Shown: positions 36,943 to 47,190, counted from the stretch's first letter. The stretch is DNA of 64,000 nucleotides from Moorena sp. SIOASIH (GCF_010671925.1 NZ_JAAHIH010000005.1:992001-1056000); one strand, 5' to 3'. Notes: generated from the sequence alone by a model not told the origin. Made by a program: numbers and translations.

Positions 36943-39900
36943 ATGAGTGCCTCCGATAAAACCAAAGAGGTTGCTGCCTACAACGAGCGTGCGTTGCAAA
37001 GATTGGCTTGGGCAATTGAAGCTTCTCAGGGGCAATTTTCACTGATTTTTGCACACTGTAACTATACCTATGTACAGCAGCAAATGACTCAGCGGCTGCT
37101 AGAAACCTGTCCTGTTCAAATCCGGGAGGTTGTGCTGAAAAAGTCTGATAGCAGACTTTATAGGAAGATTCGGCAGGATTTAGGAGATCAGCAGCCAGGG
37201 GCTGTGATGGTCTTTGGCTTAGAGGCCCTTGATGATATTGATAGCTTGCTGGCTGCTACTAACCAAGTCCGGGAAGAGTTTCGGAAAAATTTCCATTTCC
37301 CCCTAGTGCTGTGGATTAATGATGATGTTCAAACCAAATTGCTTCGGGTTGCTCCTGATTTGGAGAGTTGGGGCACAACTAGGGAGTTTCAAACCCCTCC
37401 TGATTCCTTATCTTATGAATTAATCTATACTCTCTCTCAAAAAGCCAAGGAGATCTTGGCTAAATTTCCAAACTGTGCTCCTGAAAAATTTTTGTATGAG
37501 CTGAATCGGGGGATAGATCATCTATCAGAATTTAATTTAGCTTGGCAAGATTTACAACATCACAACCAGGAAATAGAGCCAGAGTCAGAAGCTAGTTTTT
37601 ACTTCATGCTAGGTCGAAATTACTATGCTAAAAAACAATTGGAACAATCCTTACTTTACTTTCATAAAAGCTTAGAGCTATGGCAAATAATAACCCGCTT
37701 CGATTGGCAAGGGATGGTTCTATTTCATATCGGGTTATGTCCTTATGGAAAAACTGAAGGACAAAATTTATTTGAGCAATGTATTGATAGTTTAGCTCAG
37801 ATATCTTCTCTTGATTTAGCTAACCGATTGATTACTCAATTTGCCAGAGTCTTGCAACGCTTACAACGATGGGAATACTTAGAAACCTTAGCCCAAAGGT
37901 CTCTAAGACTCCATAGAGCCAATGGGAATTCAATTGAGTTAGCTCAAGATTATGGTTTTCTGGCGGAGGTGGCTTTAGATAAATTAGCTTGGACTGAAGC
38001 TAAGGCATTAGCAGAGCAAGCACTCTCCATCCTGGAAACTAGTTTGTCGGCTAAATCAACAGCAACTTCATCGGAGCAAAAAGCAAAATTAGATGGGAGG
38101 CAATCCTTTGATAAAGCTTGGTATTTATTATTATTGGCAAGAGCAGAAAAAGGTCTTTGTAAGTATCAAGATAGTATCAAGTATCTGGAAAGAGCAAAAG
38201 CAGAAACTCAAGCCCATTATGCTCCAGAGCTTTATATTAGGATTTTGGCAAGCTGGCGAGAATTATACCTTGAAAATGGTGACTATCTAGCTGCTTTTAG
38301 AGTTAAACAAGAACGAATATCTATTGAGCAACAGTTTGGCTTGCGAGCCTTTATTGGTACAGGGAGATTACAGCCAAAACGAAGGAGAGCAAATTCTCAA
38401 CTTCCAGCCCTTCAGCAGCCTGAAATGGTTGCAGACGAAATCATCGCTTCTGGCAGACAACAAGATATCAATAATTTACTCGAAAGAATTGGCAACCCTA
38501 ATCATAGATTAACTGTTATTCATGGACCATCTGGGGTAGGAAAAAGTTCCTTGATCTATGCAGGATTAGTTCCAATTCTCAAGCAACGAGCCATTGGTCA
38601 GCGAGATGTATTACCAATTGCCATACGAGTCTATACTGACTGGGTTAGGGAGCTGGGCGAGTTATTGGTTAATTCACTAAAAGCAAGAGGGCTTAGTCTT
38701 CCTGTTGAAGCAGATTCAGGAACTAGCATCTTGCAACAGTTGCAAGAAAATGGTGACCGAAACTTACTAACAGTTTTAATTTTTGATCAATTTGAAGAAT
38801 TATTTTTTGCTGTTCCAGATATAGTCGAACGTAATCTTTTATTGGAATTTTTAAAAACAGCAATTGACTATATTCCTTCTACTCAAGTTATTCTGTCATT
38901 AAGGGAAGACTATCTACACTATCTATTAGAATTTCAACGTTCACAAAAAATAGATACTATCAAGTACATATTAAGCCAAGACATTCTTTATTATTTAGGA
39001 AATTTTTCTCGCCAAGAGAGTGCTAATTTTATATATCAATTAACAATAAAACATCGGTTTTATTTAGATAAAAAATTGATTTATAAACTTGTGAATGATT
39101 TAGCGGGAGAGCTAGGTGAAGTTCGTCCAATTGAGTTACAGATTGTGGGTTCACAATTGCAAGAAGAGAAAATTAATAAACTGGGTGAGTATCAAGAAAT
39201 CGGTTCTAAACAAAAGCTATTGGAGCGATTTTTAGCTGGAGTTGTTAAAGACTGTGGTTATTGGAATAAACGTGACGCAAGACTAGTTTTATACCTCCTA
39301 ACAGATGAAAATAACACTCGACCACTCAAGTCTAGGGCAGAGTTAGGATCGGGTTTATTGGATCTCGGAGTAGGAGAGACAGAAAACCTAGATTTAATAT
39401 TAGAGATTTTCGTCAACTCAGGATTGGTTTTACTTTTGCCAGAAATTTCGACGGCGCACTATCAATTAGTACACGACTATCTTGTTCCTATTATTCGTCA
39501 ATCGACAGGAACTTTAATAATCACTGAATTGGAACAGGAGAGACTAGCCAGAAAAGAGGCGGAACGAAGTAAAGTAAGACTAGAAGATGCCTATAGAGAA
39601 GAGGCGTTATCTAAAAGCAGATTTATATCATCAGTTATAAAAATATTGATTATTCTGGTAGTATTAATACTATTTCCGGGACTACTATTTGCGAGACAAG
39701 CCAAAATACGAAATACTCGTGATTTTACTCAATCTTCAGAAGCCCTATTTAACAAAAATAGGGAGTCCCTTGATCCACTCATATTAGCTTTAAAGGCAGG
39801 AAGACAACTTAAGTCAGCAACCGTAGTAGGAACCGATACCCGAACTTCGACTTTAGCTGCATTACAGCAAGCCCTTTATGCAGTCAGAGAGCGCAATCGT

Positions 39901-41757
39901 TTGGAAGGTCATAAAAGTTGGGTTAATAGCGTCAGTTTTAGTCCTGATAGTCAACTCCTTGCCACTGGTAGTGATGATGGCACTGTCAAACTCTGGACCA
40001 TAGAAGGTAAATTACGAAACAGCCTCGGGGGGTGGTATACAGATACATTCAATAGCGTCAGTTTCAGTCCTGATGGTAAAATCCTTGCCACTGGTAGTGA
40101 TGATGGCACCGTCAAACTCTGGAGTATAGACGGTCAATTACTAAACACCCTACAGGGGCATGAAACTGAGGTTACAAGTATCGGTTTCAGCCCTAATGGT
40201 AAGGTGATTGTAAGTGGTAGTCGCGACGGAATAGTAAAATTGTGGGACAGACAAGGTAACCCAATTGGGGAACCCTTTCCAATACAAAACGCTAGTATTA
40301 TCAGTCTCAGTTTCAGCCCTAATGGTAAGGTGATTGCCAGTGGTAGTCGCAACGGAATAGTAAGATTGTGGAACAGACAAGGTAACCCAATTGGGCAACC
40401 TTTTCCAGCACAGAAAACTCGAATCACAAGTATCAGTTTTAGCCCTGATAGTCAGACCCTTGCCATCGCCACTCTTGATGGAGCTGTCAGACTCTGGAAT
40501 ATTCAAGGTCAGGAAAAGAAAACTCTCCAAAGCTTTGGTGCCACAATCAATAGCGTTAGCTTTAGTCGTGATGGTCAGACAATTGCTACTGGCAGTTTAG
40601 ATGGAACTGTTAAGCTCTGGAGTCGGGAAGGTCAGGAACTCCAAACCTTGCGGGGTCATAATAGAGGGATTACAAGTATGAGCTTCAGTCCCGATGGCAC
40701 AATTTTAGCTACCGCCAGTAGAGACTTGACCGTCAGACTCTGGAGCGTTGAGGACTATAATTCCAAAACTCAAACCCTATTTGGGCATGAGGCTGCGGTT
40801 GATAGCGTCAGCTTTAGTCCCGACGGTAACTTAATGGCCACTGCTAGCTCCGATGGAACTGTTAAAGTATGGGATCGGAACGGTGTACTAATCACGACCT
40901 TTACAGGACATCAAGGTACAGTCACAAGTCTTAGTTTCAGCCCTGATCAAAAATTCCTTGCCAGTGCTGGTTCGGATGGAACGATAAAGCTATGGAGTCT
41001 GGACGGTAAAGAAATAGCAAGCTTCCGAGGTGATACGCACTGGTTTAATAGTGTTAGTTTTAGCCCTGATGGAAAAACTCTTGCTGCTGCTAGTAAAGAT
41101 GGAACCGTAAAACTCTGGAATTTAGATACGACAGAAGAAATCCACACTCTCCAGGGGCATCAAGCTGATGTTTACAGTGTCAAGTTCAGCCCTAATGGCA
41201 AAATCCTCGCTACTGCTAGTAAGGATGGAACCGTTAAGCTCTGGAATTTAACAGAACAACTAGCAACTCTCAAACTAGCAACTCTCAAGGGGCATAGTGC
41301 TGCGGTGATTAGTCTCAGCTTTAGCCCTGACGGTCAGACCCTTGCCACCGCCAGTCTGGACAAAACTATTAAACTCTGGAATTTGCAAGGTGAACTACTT
41401 GAAACTCTCAAGGGACATAGTGGTGCAGTCAATAGCGTTAGTTTTAGCCCCGAAGGCACCATACTTGCCAGTGGTAGTAGTTACGGGACACTCAAGCTCT
41501 GGAATCTTCGGCAGGGTAAACTGCTTCAAACCCTCCAAAGTAGTGGTGCTGGGATCAATAGTGTTAGTTTCAGCCCTGATGGCAATACTCTTGCTACGGC
41601 TAGTCAGGATAACACTGTAATCTTGTGGAATATCGATCTAGCTCTAAGTAGTCTAGATGAGCTACTGGGACGTGGTTGCGATTGGGCTGGGGATTATCTG
41701 AAGAATAAACCGAATGTAAGTGAAAGCGATCGCACTCTTTGTCGAGGTATTCACTAA
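36943..41757 (+). CDS. STAND NTPase with TPR-like region, membrane helix and 14 WD40 repeats
   Basis: 1,604 codons from the ATG at 36943. Residues 1-190: an AAA-like fold without Walker A (FSLIFAHCNYTYVQQQ), similar in shape to the STAND companion. About 205-465: TPR-like helices. About 528-536: Walker A GPSGVGKSS; 612-620: LIFDQFEEL as Walker B. The winged-helix part runs to about 850. A membrane helix spans about 899-920 (ILIILVVLILFPGLLFA). From about 988 to 1580 there are 14 NSVSFSPDG...VKLW repeats, two seven-blade propellers. STAND proteins are signal-triggered switches, often in phage defence or death. What this one senses, and its effector, cannot be read. No clear SD; the heptamer array is upstream. 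Confidence 0.87.
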   Translation: MSASDKTKEVAAYNERALQRLAWAIEASQGQFSLIFAHCNYTYVQQQMTQRLLETCPVQIREVVLKKSDSRLYRKIRQDLGDQQPGAVMVFGLEALDDIDSLLAATNQVREEFRKNFHFPLVLWINDDVQTKLLRVAPDLESWGTTREFQTPPDSLSYELIYTLSQKAKEILAKFPNCAPEKFLYELNRGIDHLSEFNLAWQDLQHHNQEIEPESEASFYFMLGRNYYAKKQLEQSLLYFHKSLELWQIITRFDWQGMVLFHIGLCPYGKTEGQNLFEQCIDSLAQISSLDLANRLITQFARVLQRLQRWEYLETLAQRSLRLHRANGNSIELAQDYGFLAEVALDKLAWTEAKALAEQALSILETSLSAKSTATSSEQKAKLDGRQSFDKAWYLLLLARAEKGLCKYQDSIKYLERAKAETQAHYAPELYIRILASWRELYLENGDYLAAFRVKQERISIEQQFGLRAFIGTGRLQPKRRRANSQLPALQQPEMVADEIIASGRQQDINNLLERIGNPNHRLTVIHGPSGVGKSSLIYAGLVPILKQRAIGQRDVLPIAIRVYTDWVRELGELLVNSLKARGLSLPVEADSGTSILQQLQENGDRNLLTVLIFDQFEELFFAVPDIVERNLLLEFLKTAIDYIPSTQVILSLREDYLHYLLEFQRSQKIDTIKYILSQDILYYLGNFSRQESANFIYQLTIKHRFYLDKKLIYKLVNDLAGELGEVRPIELQIVGSQLQEEKINKLGEYQEIGSKQKLLERFLAGVVKDCGYWNKRDARLVLYLLTDENNTRPLKSRAELGSGLLDLGVGETENLDLILEIFVNSGLVLLLPEISTAHYQLVHDYLVPIIRQSTGTLIITELEQERLARKEAERSKVRLEDAYREEALSKSRFISSVIKILIILVVLILFPGLLFARQAKIRNTRDFTQSSEALFNKNRESLDPLILALKAGRQLKSATVVGTDTRTSTLAALQQALYAVRERNRLEGHKSWVNSVSFSPDSQLLATGSDDGTVKLWTIEGKLRNSLGGWYTDTFNSVSFSPDGKILATGSDDGTVKLWSIDGQLLNTLQGHETEVTSIGFSPNGKVIVSGSRDGIVKLWDRQGNPIGEPFPIQNASIISLSFSPNGKVIASGSRNGIVRLWNRQGNPIGQPFPAQKTRITSISFSPDSQTLAIATLDGAVRLWNIQGQEKKTLQSFGATINSVSFSRDGQTIATGSLDGTVKLWSREGQELQTLRGHNRGITSMSFSPDGTILATASRDLTVRLWSVEDYNSKTQTLFGHEAAVDSVSFSPDGNLMATASSDGTVKVWDRNGVLITTFTGHQGTVTSLSFSPDQKFLASAGSDGTIKLWSLDGKEIASFRGDTHWFNSVSFSPDGKTLAAASKDGTVKLWNLDTTEEIHTLQGHQADVYSVKFSPNGKILATASKDGTVKLWNLTEQLATLKLATLKGHSAAVISLSFSPDGQTLATASLDKTIKLWNLQGELLETLKGHSGAVNSVSFSPEGTILASGSSYGTLKLWNLRQGKLLQTLQSSGAGINSVSFSPDGNTLATASQDNTVILWNIDLALSSLDELLGRGCDWAGDYLKNKPNVSESDRTLCRGIH

Positions 41758-42322
41758 AACGCGATTGACCTTTGGTCACCCTTCGCGAACGCACTCTTTG
41801 TCAGGGTATTCACTAAAACGCGATTGACCTTTGGTCACCCTTCGCGAACGCACTGTTTGTCGAGGTATCAACTAAAACGCGATTGACCTTTGGTCACCCT
41901 TCGCGAACGCACTCTTTGTCGAGGTATTCACTAAAACGCGATTGACCTTTGGTCACCCTTCGCGAACGCACTCTTTGTCGAGGTATTCACTAAAACGCGA
42001 TTGACCTTTGGTCACCCTTCGCGAACGCACTCTTTGTCGAGGTATTCACTAAAACGCGATTGACCTTTGGTCACCCTTCGCGAACGCACTCTTTGTCGAG
42101 GCATCAACTAAAACGCGATTGACCTTTGGTCACCCTTCGCGATCGCACTCTTTGTCGAGGTATTCACTAAAACGCGATTGACCTTTGGTCACCCTTCGCG
42201 AACGCACTCTTTGTCGAGGTATTCACTAAAACGCGATTGACCTTTGGTCACCCTTCGCGAACGCACTCTTTGTCGAGGCATCAACTAAAACGCGATTGAC
42301 CTTTGGTCACCCTTCGCGATCG
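41731..42322. repeat. 59-bp tandem array of ten units at the STAND 3' end
   Basis: Unit ACTAAAACGCGATTGACCTT ... ACTCTTTGTCGAGGTATTC repeats at exact 59-base steps (41732, 41791, 41850, 41909, 41968, 42027, 42086, 42145, 42204, 42263, 42322). The first unit overlaps the gene's last seven codons and stop. GGCATCAAC and GATCGC variants recur at 42085-42145 and 42262-42322, a 177-base (three-unit) higher-order period. The array ends inside an IS66 fragment. Confidence 0.95.
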
Positions 42323-42329
42323 CACTACG

Positions 42330-43420
42330 GGCATCTTTCCGATTGAGTTGCAGCAAGAACTGCTGCGGGAACTGGGTGGCATTGAAGTAGGAGTGGGAAC
42401 TTTAGTCGCTACCAATGCCAGAATGGCAGAAGCGGTCAAAGGTAGCGTTGACAGCTTGCGGGAATGGGTCAAAGGACAGCTAATGGTGCATGTAGATGAA
42501 TCTCCTTGGCCCGTGCTAGGTCTCAAGGAATGGCTATGGGTGACAACGGGTCAAAAATTCTGTGTATTTCATCCGGGTGATACCCGTTCACGGGCCGAAT
42601 TGATTGCCCAGTTGGGGGAAAGCTTTGACGGTGTGCTTAGTAGGGATGATAGAGAGCGTCTATAACGGTTATTCGGTCAAAGCACAACAGAAATGTCTGG
42701 CACATCTAAGGCAGCACTTCAAAAAAGTAGTCAAGTTGAAAGGAGGCAACAATCAGGCATTGGGGCAAGCCTTTTTAGATTTGATTGATGAAGCCTTTGC
42801 CCAACATAAACAATGGCGGCAAACTTACGATGATAGTACCTATCGCACTTGGGCAATCGAGTTCAAGTTGCGAGTTACCCTCACCCTACAACAGTGGCTC
42901 GGTGGAGCTGGATACGAGGCTGGCAAGTTACTCAAGTCTTTGCGGGACAAAGCCGAGCAGTGTTTGAAATTACCGTAAGAATAAAGAAGCCTTTATAGGC
43001 GAGAGGCTATGGGTAAAAAGGTTAATCGGACTTACGCAAATCCCTCAATTTAACGCTACCTGTAGGGTGGGCAAGGTTTTGCCCACCCTACCCATGGAGT
43101 CTGTGCGTAAGTCCTGGTTAAAACTCATGAAATAAGGCTTCTTTATTGTAAGGTTTCTTGGTACTTTCAAAGGCCACCCAGAAGTTCCACCGGATAACAA
43201 CTTGGCTCAGAGAAACCTGCGTTTAGCTGTGACCAAGCGTAAGGTCAGTGGTGGCTGAAGTTCAATGAAGCGATTCCAACAGAATGCCGATTTACTGAGT
43301 GTAGTGCAAACCTGTAGACCTCAGGGACGGTCGGTGATGGAGTTTTTCCAACAAGCCTTGAGGGAAAACTCCAGTGGCCATCAATCCAGCCCATCCTTGT
43401 TACCTGAACCAATCCCCTGA
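42330..43420 (+). pseudogene. IS66-family transposase remnant, frameshifted and interrupted
   Basis: Reads GIFPIELQQELLRELGGIEV, then HVDESPWPVLGLKEWLWVTT (an IS66 DDE core block), shifts frame near 42650, continues VYNGYSVKAQQKCLAHL to 42975, is broken by a MITE, and resumes GFLGTFKGHPEVPPDNNLAQ ... VTKRKVSGG, with a stop, then MKRFQQNADLLSVVQTCRPQ at 43150-43417. The N-terminal third is missing, replaced by the 59-bp array. Not functional. Confidence 0.85.
42980..43147. mobile_element. MITE in the IS66 remnant (TIR AATAAAGAAGCCTT), with a nested element
   Basis: Ends AATAAAGAAGCCTT and AAGGCTTCTTTATT; flanks GTAAG on both sides (42975-42979, 43148-43152). Inside, 43028-43114 is a second inverted-repeat element, GGACTTACGCA ... 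TGCGTAAGTCC, containing GTAGGGTGGGCAA ... TTGCCCACCCTAC. Its ends match the element at 55031-55190. Confidence 0.85.
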
Positions 43421-43543
43421 ATCTCTTGGGTAGGGGATGAAAGCCAAAGGCCGAACAATCAAGGTATTCCAGCATTCATTGGGGACGAAGCCTTTCATCC
43501 CCTAATAACTTGATGACGCCAGACCTGTATCCTTACATTTTAA

Positions 43544-45358
43544 CTACTCCCTTACCGATTGAGGAAAGTCTTTACGCTCCAGAATTTTTGCTCCCGCAAG
43601 CAGTGTTCTAGCACTGAGGCCAATCAGTATAAAAATACCAATCCATTGCAGATATGGAAGATGGGGAATTTGTTGAACAAACTCGTCAGCCAGTTGAGTA
43701 TGAATAGGTTCAATCGCCTTAAAATAATGTTGATAAAGGAAAATATAAACTGCAACTGGTTCAGTTATTAGGAGTAAATATGCGAGAGAACGCAAACCTA
43801 CTACCAGCAACAGTGCAAAAATATTACTGGTTAACTCAAAGGCGATGGTTCGTTCTCGCAACTGAGGTAAAATCAGGTTATTGTACTCGCTAATAGTGTC
43901 AAAGAACTGGTTAATCGAAGTTCTAATACTTTTTGGCTCTAAACTTTGTTTGAGAGCACGTCGATCTGCCTGGCGATTATATTTTCTAGATGTCTTGAAG
44001 AAATCAAAGTCAGGTAATAGGTACTGCAGTGCACCATCTAGAGTTAAAAAAGATCGAGTCAGTTTGAGAAAAGTCCAATTACTTGGGATACCATAGCTGG
44101 CAATCACTTTAGATAATTCAGCCGTTGCCCCACCAAAAGACCGTTCTTTATACTCTATCCCTTTAAGTTGGGCTTTGGAGGACCAAACCTCTATAGCACG
44201 CGACATTTCTTCCCTGACTCTAGGTACATTAACTCTGGGAATATCAACAGCCAACCGCATGATATAATCAGAGGCTTTGCCAAAATCTCCATCTGACAAT
44301 GAATTCGTATACTCATTATAAGTTACCCTCAAATTCCTATCCAGGGATCCCACGCTACCCATGTCAATGAATGCAACTTTGCTCCGACGCAAGAAAATAA
44401 TATTGCCTGGATGTAGATCTCCATGGTACAAGTTATCTTCAAATACTTGTCGAAGTAATGAAATAAACATCGTTTCACCCACTTTTTCAGGCTCAAAGTC
44501 ATTTTCATCCTGCCATTGAGAGACTCTGACGGGATCCCTAGCCAATACTTTAATATAATCAGAGGCAAGAACCCCATCGATATATTCCATAACTAAAACT
44601 CGACGTTTAGAATATTTGTTATAAATCTTTGGAACATATATTTTATGCTGCTTTAGTGTTTTTCTCATCTTACGAGTATTAGATGCTTCATAGCGATAAT
44701 CTAATTCCTCCTTAAAAATTTTATCTAACTCCGATACTGCTTCATCTAAACGTAGGTAACTCATAACATTAAAAGCAATTAACAGTTTGGCAATGACTTT
44801 AATTAAATCCAAATCTCGCTTGAATGCTTCTTCTAGATTTGGACGTTGAATTTTAACGATTACCGGAACATTTTTTCTTTTGCTTCGCAACGTTGCTCTA
44901 TGAACCTGACCAATTGATGCAGCTGCCAAAGGAGTCTCATCAAAATCTTGAAATATTTTTTCCATGGGTGCTCCTAGCTCTGACTCAATTGTTGATCTAA
45001 CTAAAGCCATAGGGAATCCAATGGCTTCAAACTGAAGACGTATTAACTGCTCACAAACCTCTTCTGGGAAAAGATCGCTCCGCAATGCTAACAACTGACC
45101 CGTTTTTACCCAGAAGCCTCCCAAATCTTGAAAGATCTCACGCAGCTCGTTCGCAGCCTTTTGTATGTCTGGCTTATTTGTAATTCGGCGACGTTGTATA
45201 CCTAAATAGTAAATAATAAATCGTTTGATAATGTAGATAGCAGGAAAACGACGAATTTCCAATTTTTCATCTATTTCAATTGTCTTTTTTTGCTTGTTAT
45301 CAATAATAGGAGTAGGAATATATTTTGTCTTTATCATATTGTAAGCAGCCACAAACAA
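43544..45358 (-). CDS. AarF/ABC1 (UbiB) family kinase
   Basis: 604 codons. The family's own motifs are present: KTGQ at 85-88, the Ala-rich loop AAASIGQVHRA near 145, the catalytic HGDLHPGNI at 312-320, and FIDMGSVG near 330 (DMG in place of DFG). Two C-terminal hydrophobic segments at about 510-550 and 575-595 place it at the membrane. UbiB/ABC1 kinases support quinone synthesis; cyanobacteria hold several. It is 8 residues longer at the N-terminus than MIKTKYIPTP and either Met could be the start. No operon partner. Confidence 0.9.
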   Translation of the reverse strand: MFVAAYNMIKTKYIPTPIIDNKQKKTIEIDEKLEIRRFPAIYIIKRFIIYYLGIQRRRITNKPDIQKAANELREIFQDLGGFWVKTGQLLALRSDLFPEEVCEQLIRLQFEAIGFPMALVRSTIESELGAPMEKIFQDFDETPLAAASIGQVHRATLRSKRKNVPVIVKIQRPNLEEAFKRDLDLIKVIAKLLIAFNVMSYLRLDEAVSELDKIFKEELDYRYEASNTRKMRKTLKQHKIYVPKIYNKYSKRRVLVMEYIDGVLASDYIKVLARDPVRVSQWQDENDFEPEKVGETMFISLLRQVFEDNLYHGDLHPGNIIFLRRSKVAFIDMGSVGSLDRNLRVTYNEYTNSLSDGDFGKASDYIMRLAVDIPRVNVPRVREEMSRAIEVWSSKAQLKGIEYKERSFGGATAELSKVIASYGIPSNWTFLKLTRSFLTLDGALQYLLPDFDFFKTSRKYNRQADRRALKQSLEPKSIRTSINQFFDTISEYNNLILPQLRERTIAFELTSNIFALLLVVGLRSLAYLLLITEPVAVYIFLYQHYFKAIEPIHTQLADEFVQQIPHLPYLQWIGIFILIGLSARTLLAGAKILERKDFPQSVRE

Positions 45359-45420
45359 ATTTCAATAATAATCATTGATATCTCGTAGTTATCCTATCAT
45401 TAAATACTGAATTTAGCCTT

Positions 45421-45678
45421 TTAAAAAACTAGTTTTAGGCAGTCCACGATAGTTTCGCTACTGAAACTTTTACTCTTTAAAAAGTACTGCAGTGCATCTT
45501 GGATGAGTTTGCGGTATTGGCAGACATAAATAAAGAAACTGATCAACATCAAAATAATTACCAACGATATAATAATATCAATTTTTCCTTGAAGGAGATT
45601 CAGAAAATTACAAAGTTCAAAGTTCAAAAAAAAACATAACCTGGTGCAAAAATATGTGCCTAGTGCTGTTGATACCAT
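45421..45678 (-). CDS. Small hypothetical membrane protein
   Basis: 85 codons with one strong hydrophobic stretch (about 33-53; IDIIISLVIILMLISFFIYV) and Cys/Phe-rich N-terminus. Ends 62 bases before the AarF start on the same strand. No family recognised; no good ribosome site. It could be real or a chance frame in AT-rich DNA. Confidence 0.3.
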   Translation of the reverse strand: MVSTALGTYFCTRLCFFLNFELCNFLNLLQGKIDIIISLVIILMLISFFIYVCQYRKLIQDALQYFLKSKSFSSETIVDCLKLVF

Positions 45679-45952
45679 TATATACCAATCCTAAATGATA
45701 TCAGAGAAAGCCTCATAAGTACTTAAATCAGGCATAGTGAATAAATGATACTCAATAGACATATCCAAAAATCCATAACCCAGTCACAGCAAGGAAAACA
45801 AGTTGGTCAAGACATAATTTACAATTTAGTTAATAAGGGTTTGAAGACACAAGATCTGATTTTGTAGTAAAACTATGGCTCATTATAACGTCAATTACTT
45901 GCTCTGATACCTCCGATTTTATTACTTCTAAAATTAGCGAGCCAATGTCTTG

Positions 45953-46087
45953 ATGCAGTCGCTCATGGGGAGGGGCTGTGTGCGGAACCTGCGTCCGCAC
46001 CTTGTAAGCCCCGTGGAAACCACGGCAGTCGCTCATGGGGGGAACCCCCAAGACCGCGCTGCCTCCCCAAGACCGCGCTGCATCGCT
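45953..46087. repeat. REP repeat copy inside a transposase
   Basis: GATGCAGTCGCTCATGGGG ... GACCGCGCTGCATCG, the same dispersed repeat as 4012-4058, in a double unit. GGCTGTGTGCGGAACCTGC is added in the middle. Confidence 0.8.
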
Positions 46088-46430
46088 TCTTAATCGTACT
46101 AATCCACAAACCGTTAACAAACAAAACTGATTGATATCTAGTTTTACGCAAACGAAATCTTTCTTGAGATCTTTTCAAGATTTTGACAACTCTAATTAAA
46201 TTTTCAATAAAAATTCGATCAGATGATAAAGCTTTGTTTTCTTGTTTTTGACTCTCTGTTAATTCTCCATTCTTCGGTTTTTTATAGGGAGTTGTAATTT
46301 GAGTTTCTCCAATGTAAGCTTTATCCCCACTAAAAGTTTGTTGAGCATTAAATTTGCTCAAAGTTTTTCGGCAGATTTTAATATCACTCATAGGGCCAGG
46401 TTTACCGATTACTACATCGACAATATCTTC

Positions 46431-46477
46431 AGGTGCGACCCGTGGCGAATTTAATTCTTAATGGGTCAAGCGCACCT
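46431..46477. repeat. GGTGCG palindrome, copy 1
   Basis: AGGTGCGACCCGTGGCGAAT ... GGGTCAAGCGCACCT, an imperfect 47-bp palindrome, interrupts a transposase frame. Relatives: 46541-46583 (shorter), 50103-50150, 55099-55139. Confidence 0.8.
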
Positions 46478-47190
46478 TAGCTTTTGGTAAAACAATAAAT
46501 TGATTTTTAAAAGTATGTCTTTTTTGCTTTCCTGTCTCTTGGTGCGCGTTCCCTAGGTCGGGTTCCCCGACCGGGGTCGCACCGCAATAATATTTTTTTT
46601 GCTCTTGATAATCAGAAGGTCTTTCAATAGACTGCTCGGTACTGTCTACAATCAATTCATAATTTTCTAATTGTTCACTAATGAGTTCTTCTTTTTGAAG
46701 CTTTTTTACTTGTGATAATAAACTGGGAGGTAAGTCGTTTTCAAAAAGTTTTTGCCAATAAGTAAAAATATTATGAGCCGTTGATTCAATGATTTTAAAA
46801 ATAAGTCCTAAAAGTTGAAAGCTCAAATGATGCCTTAAATAAACTAACATTAAAACGATTTGCTCTGACTCTAATAGTTTAGGATGATTTCCTCTTCCTG
46901 CTTGATTGATTCTAATTTTAGTTTTATCCATTTCTTCTTGCTTTCTTTTATTGAGAAGCTTACCTAGTTCAATTAATTGCTCTAATTTTTGATAATCAAT
47001 ACCTAATAGTCTTTTGCTTTGTTTATGATTTTTCTGGATATAGTTCCAAGTATAGTTTTCCATTTGAGGTTTGTTTTTGAACACTATTTACTTATTGTAC
47101 TCTATTTTTTGAGATTTGATTATATTCTGGAGATGTCTAAATAAATAATTCAAAGAGTTTATTTGTAATGGTGAAAGAGCAACACCATAG

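Larger units (their letters stand above)
45830..47084 (-). pseudogene. IS5-like transposase split by palindromic insertions
   Basis: Starts near 47084 (MFKNKPQMENYTWNYIQKNH), has LRHHLSFQLLGLIFKIIEST (HTH part) and ENYELIVDSTEQSI (first DDE Asp). A 43-bp GGTGCG palindrome at 46541-46583 adds CGATPVGEPDLGNAHQ in frame. A second palindrome at 46431-46477 introduces a stop. The C-terminal part (MSDIKICRKTLSKFNAQQTF ... GDKAYIGETQI ... IENLIRVVKILKRSQERFRL) follows at 46391-46088, then a REP repeat (45953-46087) splits off the last 40 codons. Three short insertions in one gene. Confidence 0.85.

Noticed and set aside
40134..40530. Minus-strand ORFs across the WD40 region
   Set aside because: WD40 repeats produce regular open frames on the other strand; no start signal and no family.
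41731..42322. CRISPR array
   Set aside because: Units are 59 bp with no unique spacers between them; the whole unit is repeated and its first copy overlaps the STAND stop codon. No cas gene is near.
43028..43114. A rho-independent terminator
   Set aside because: The long inverted arms GTAGGGTGGGCAA fit a MITE with GGACTTACGCA ends better than a terminator, and no T-run follows.
45421..47084. A toxin-antitoxin pair next to the IS
   Set aside because: The small ORF at 45421-45678 has no recognisable toxin or antitoxin feature, and the rest is transposase sequence.
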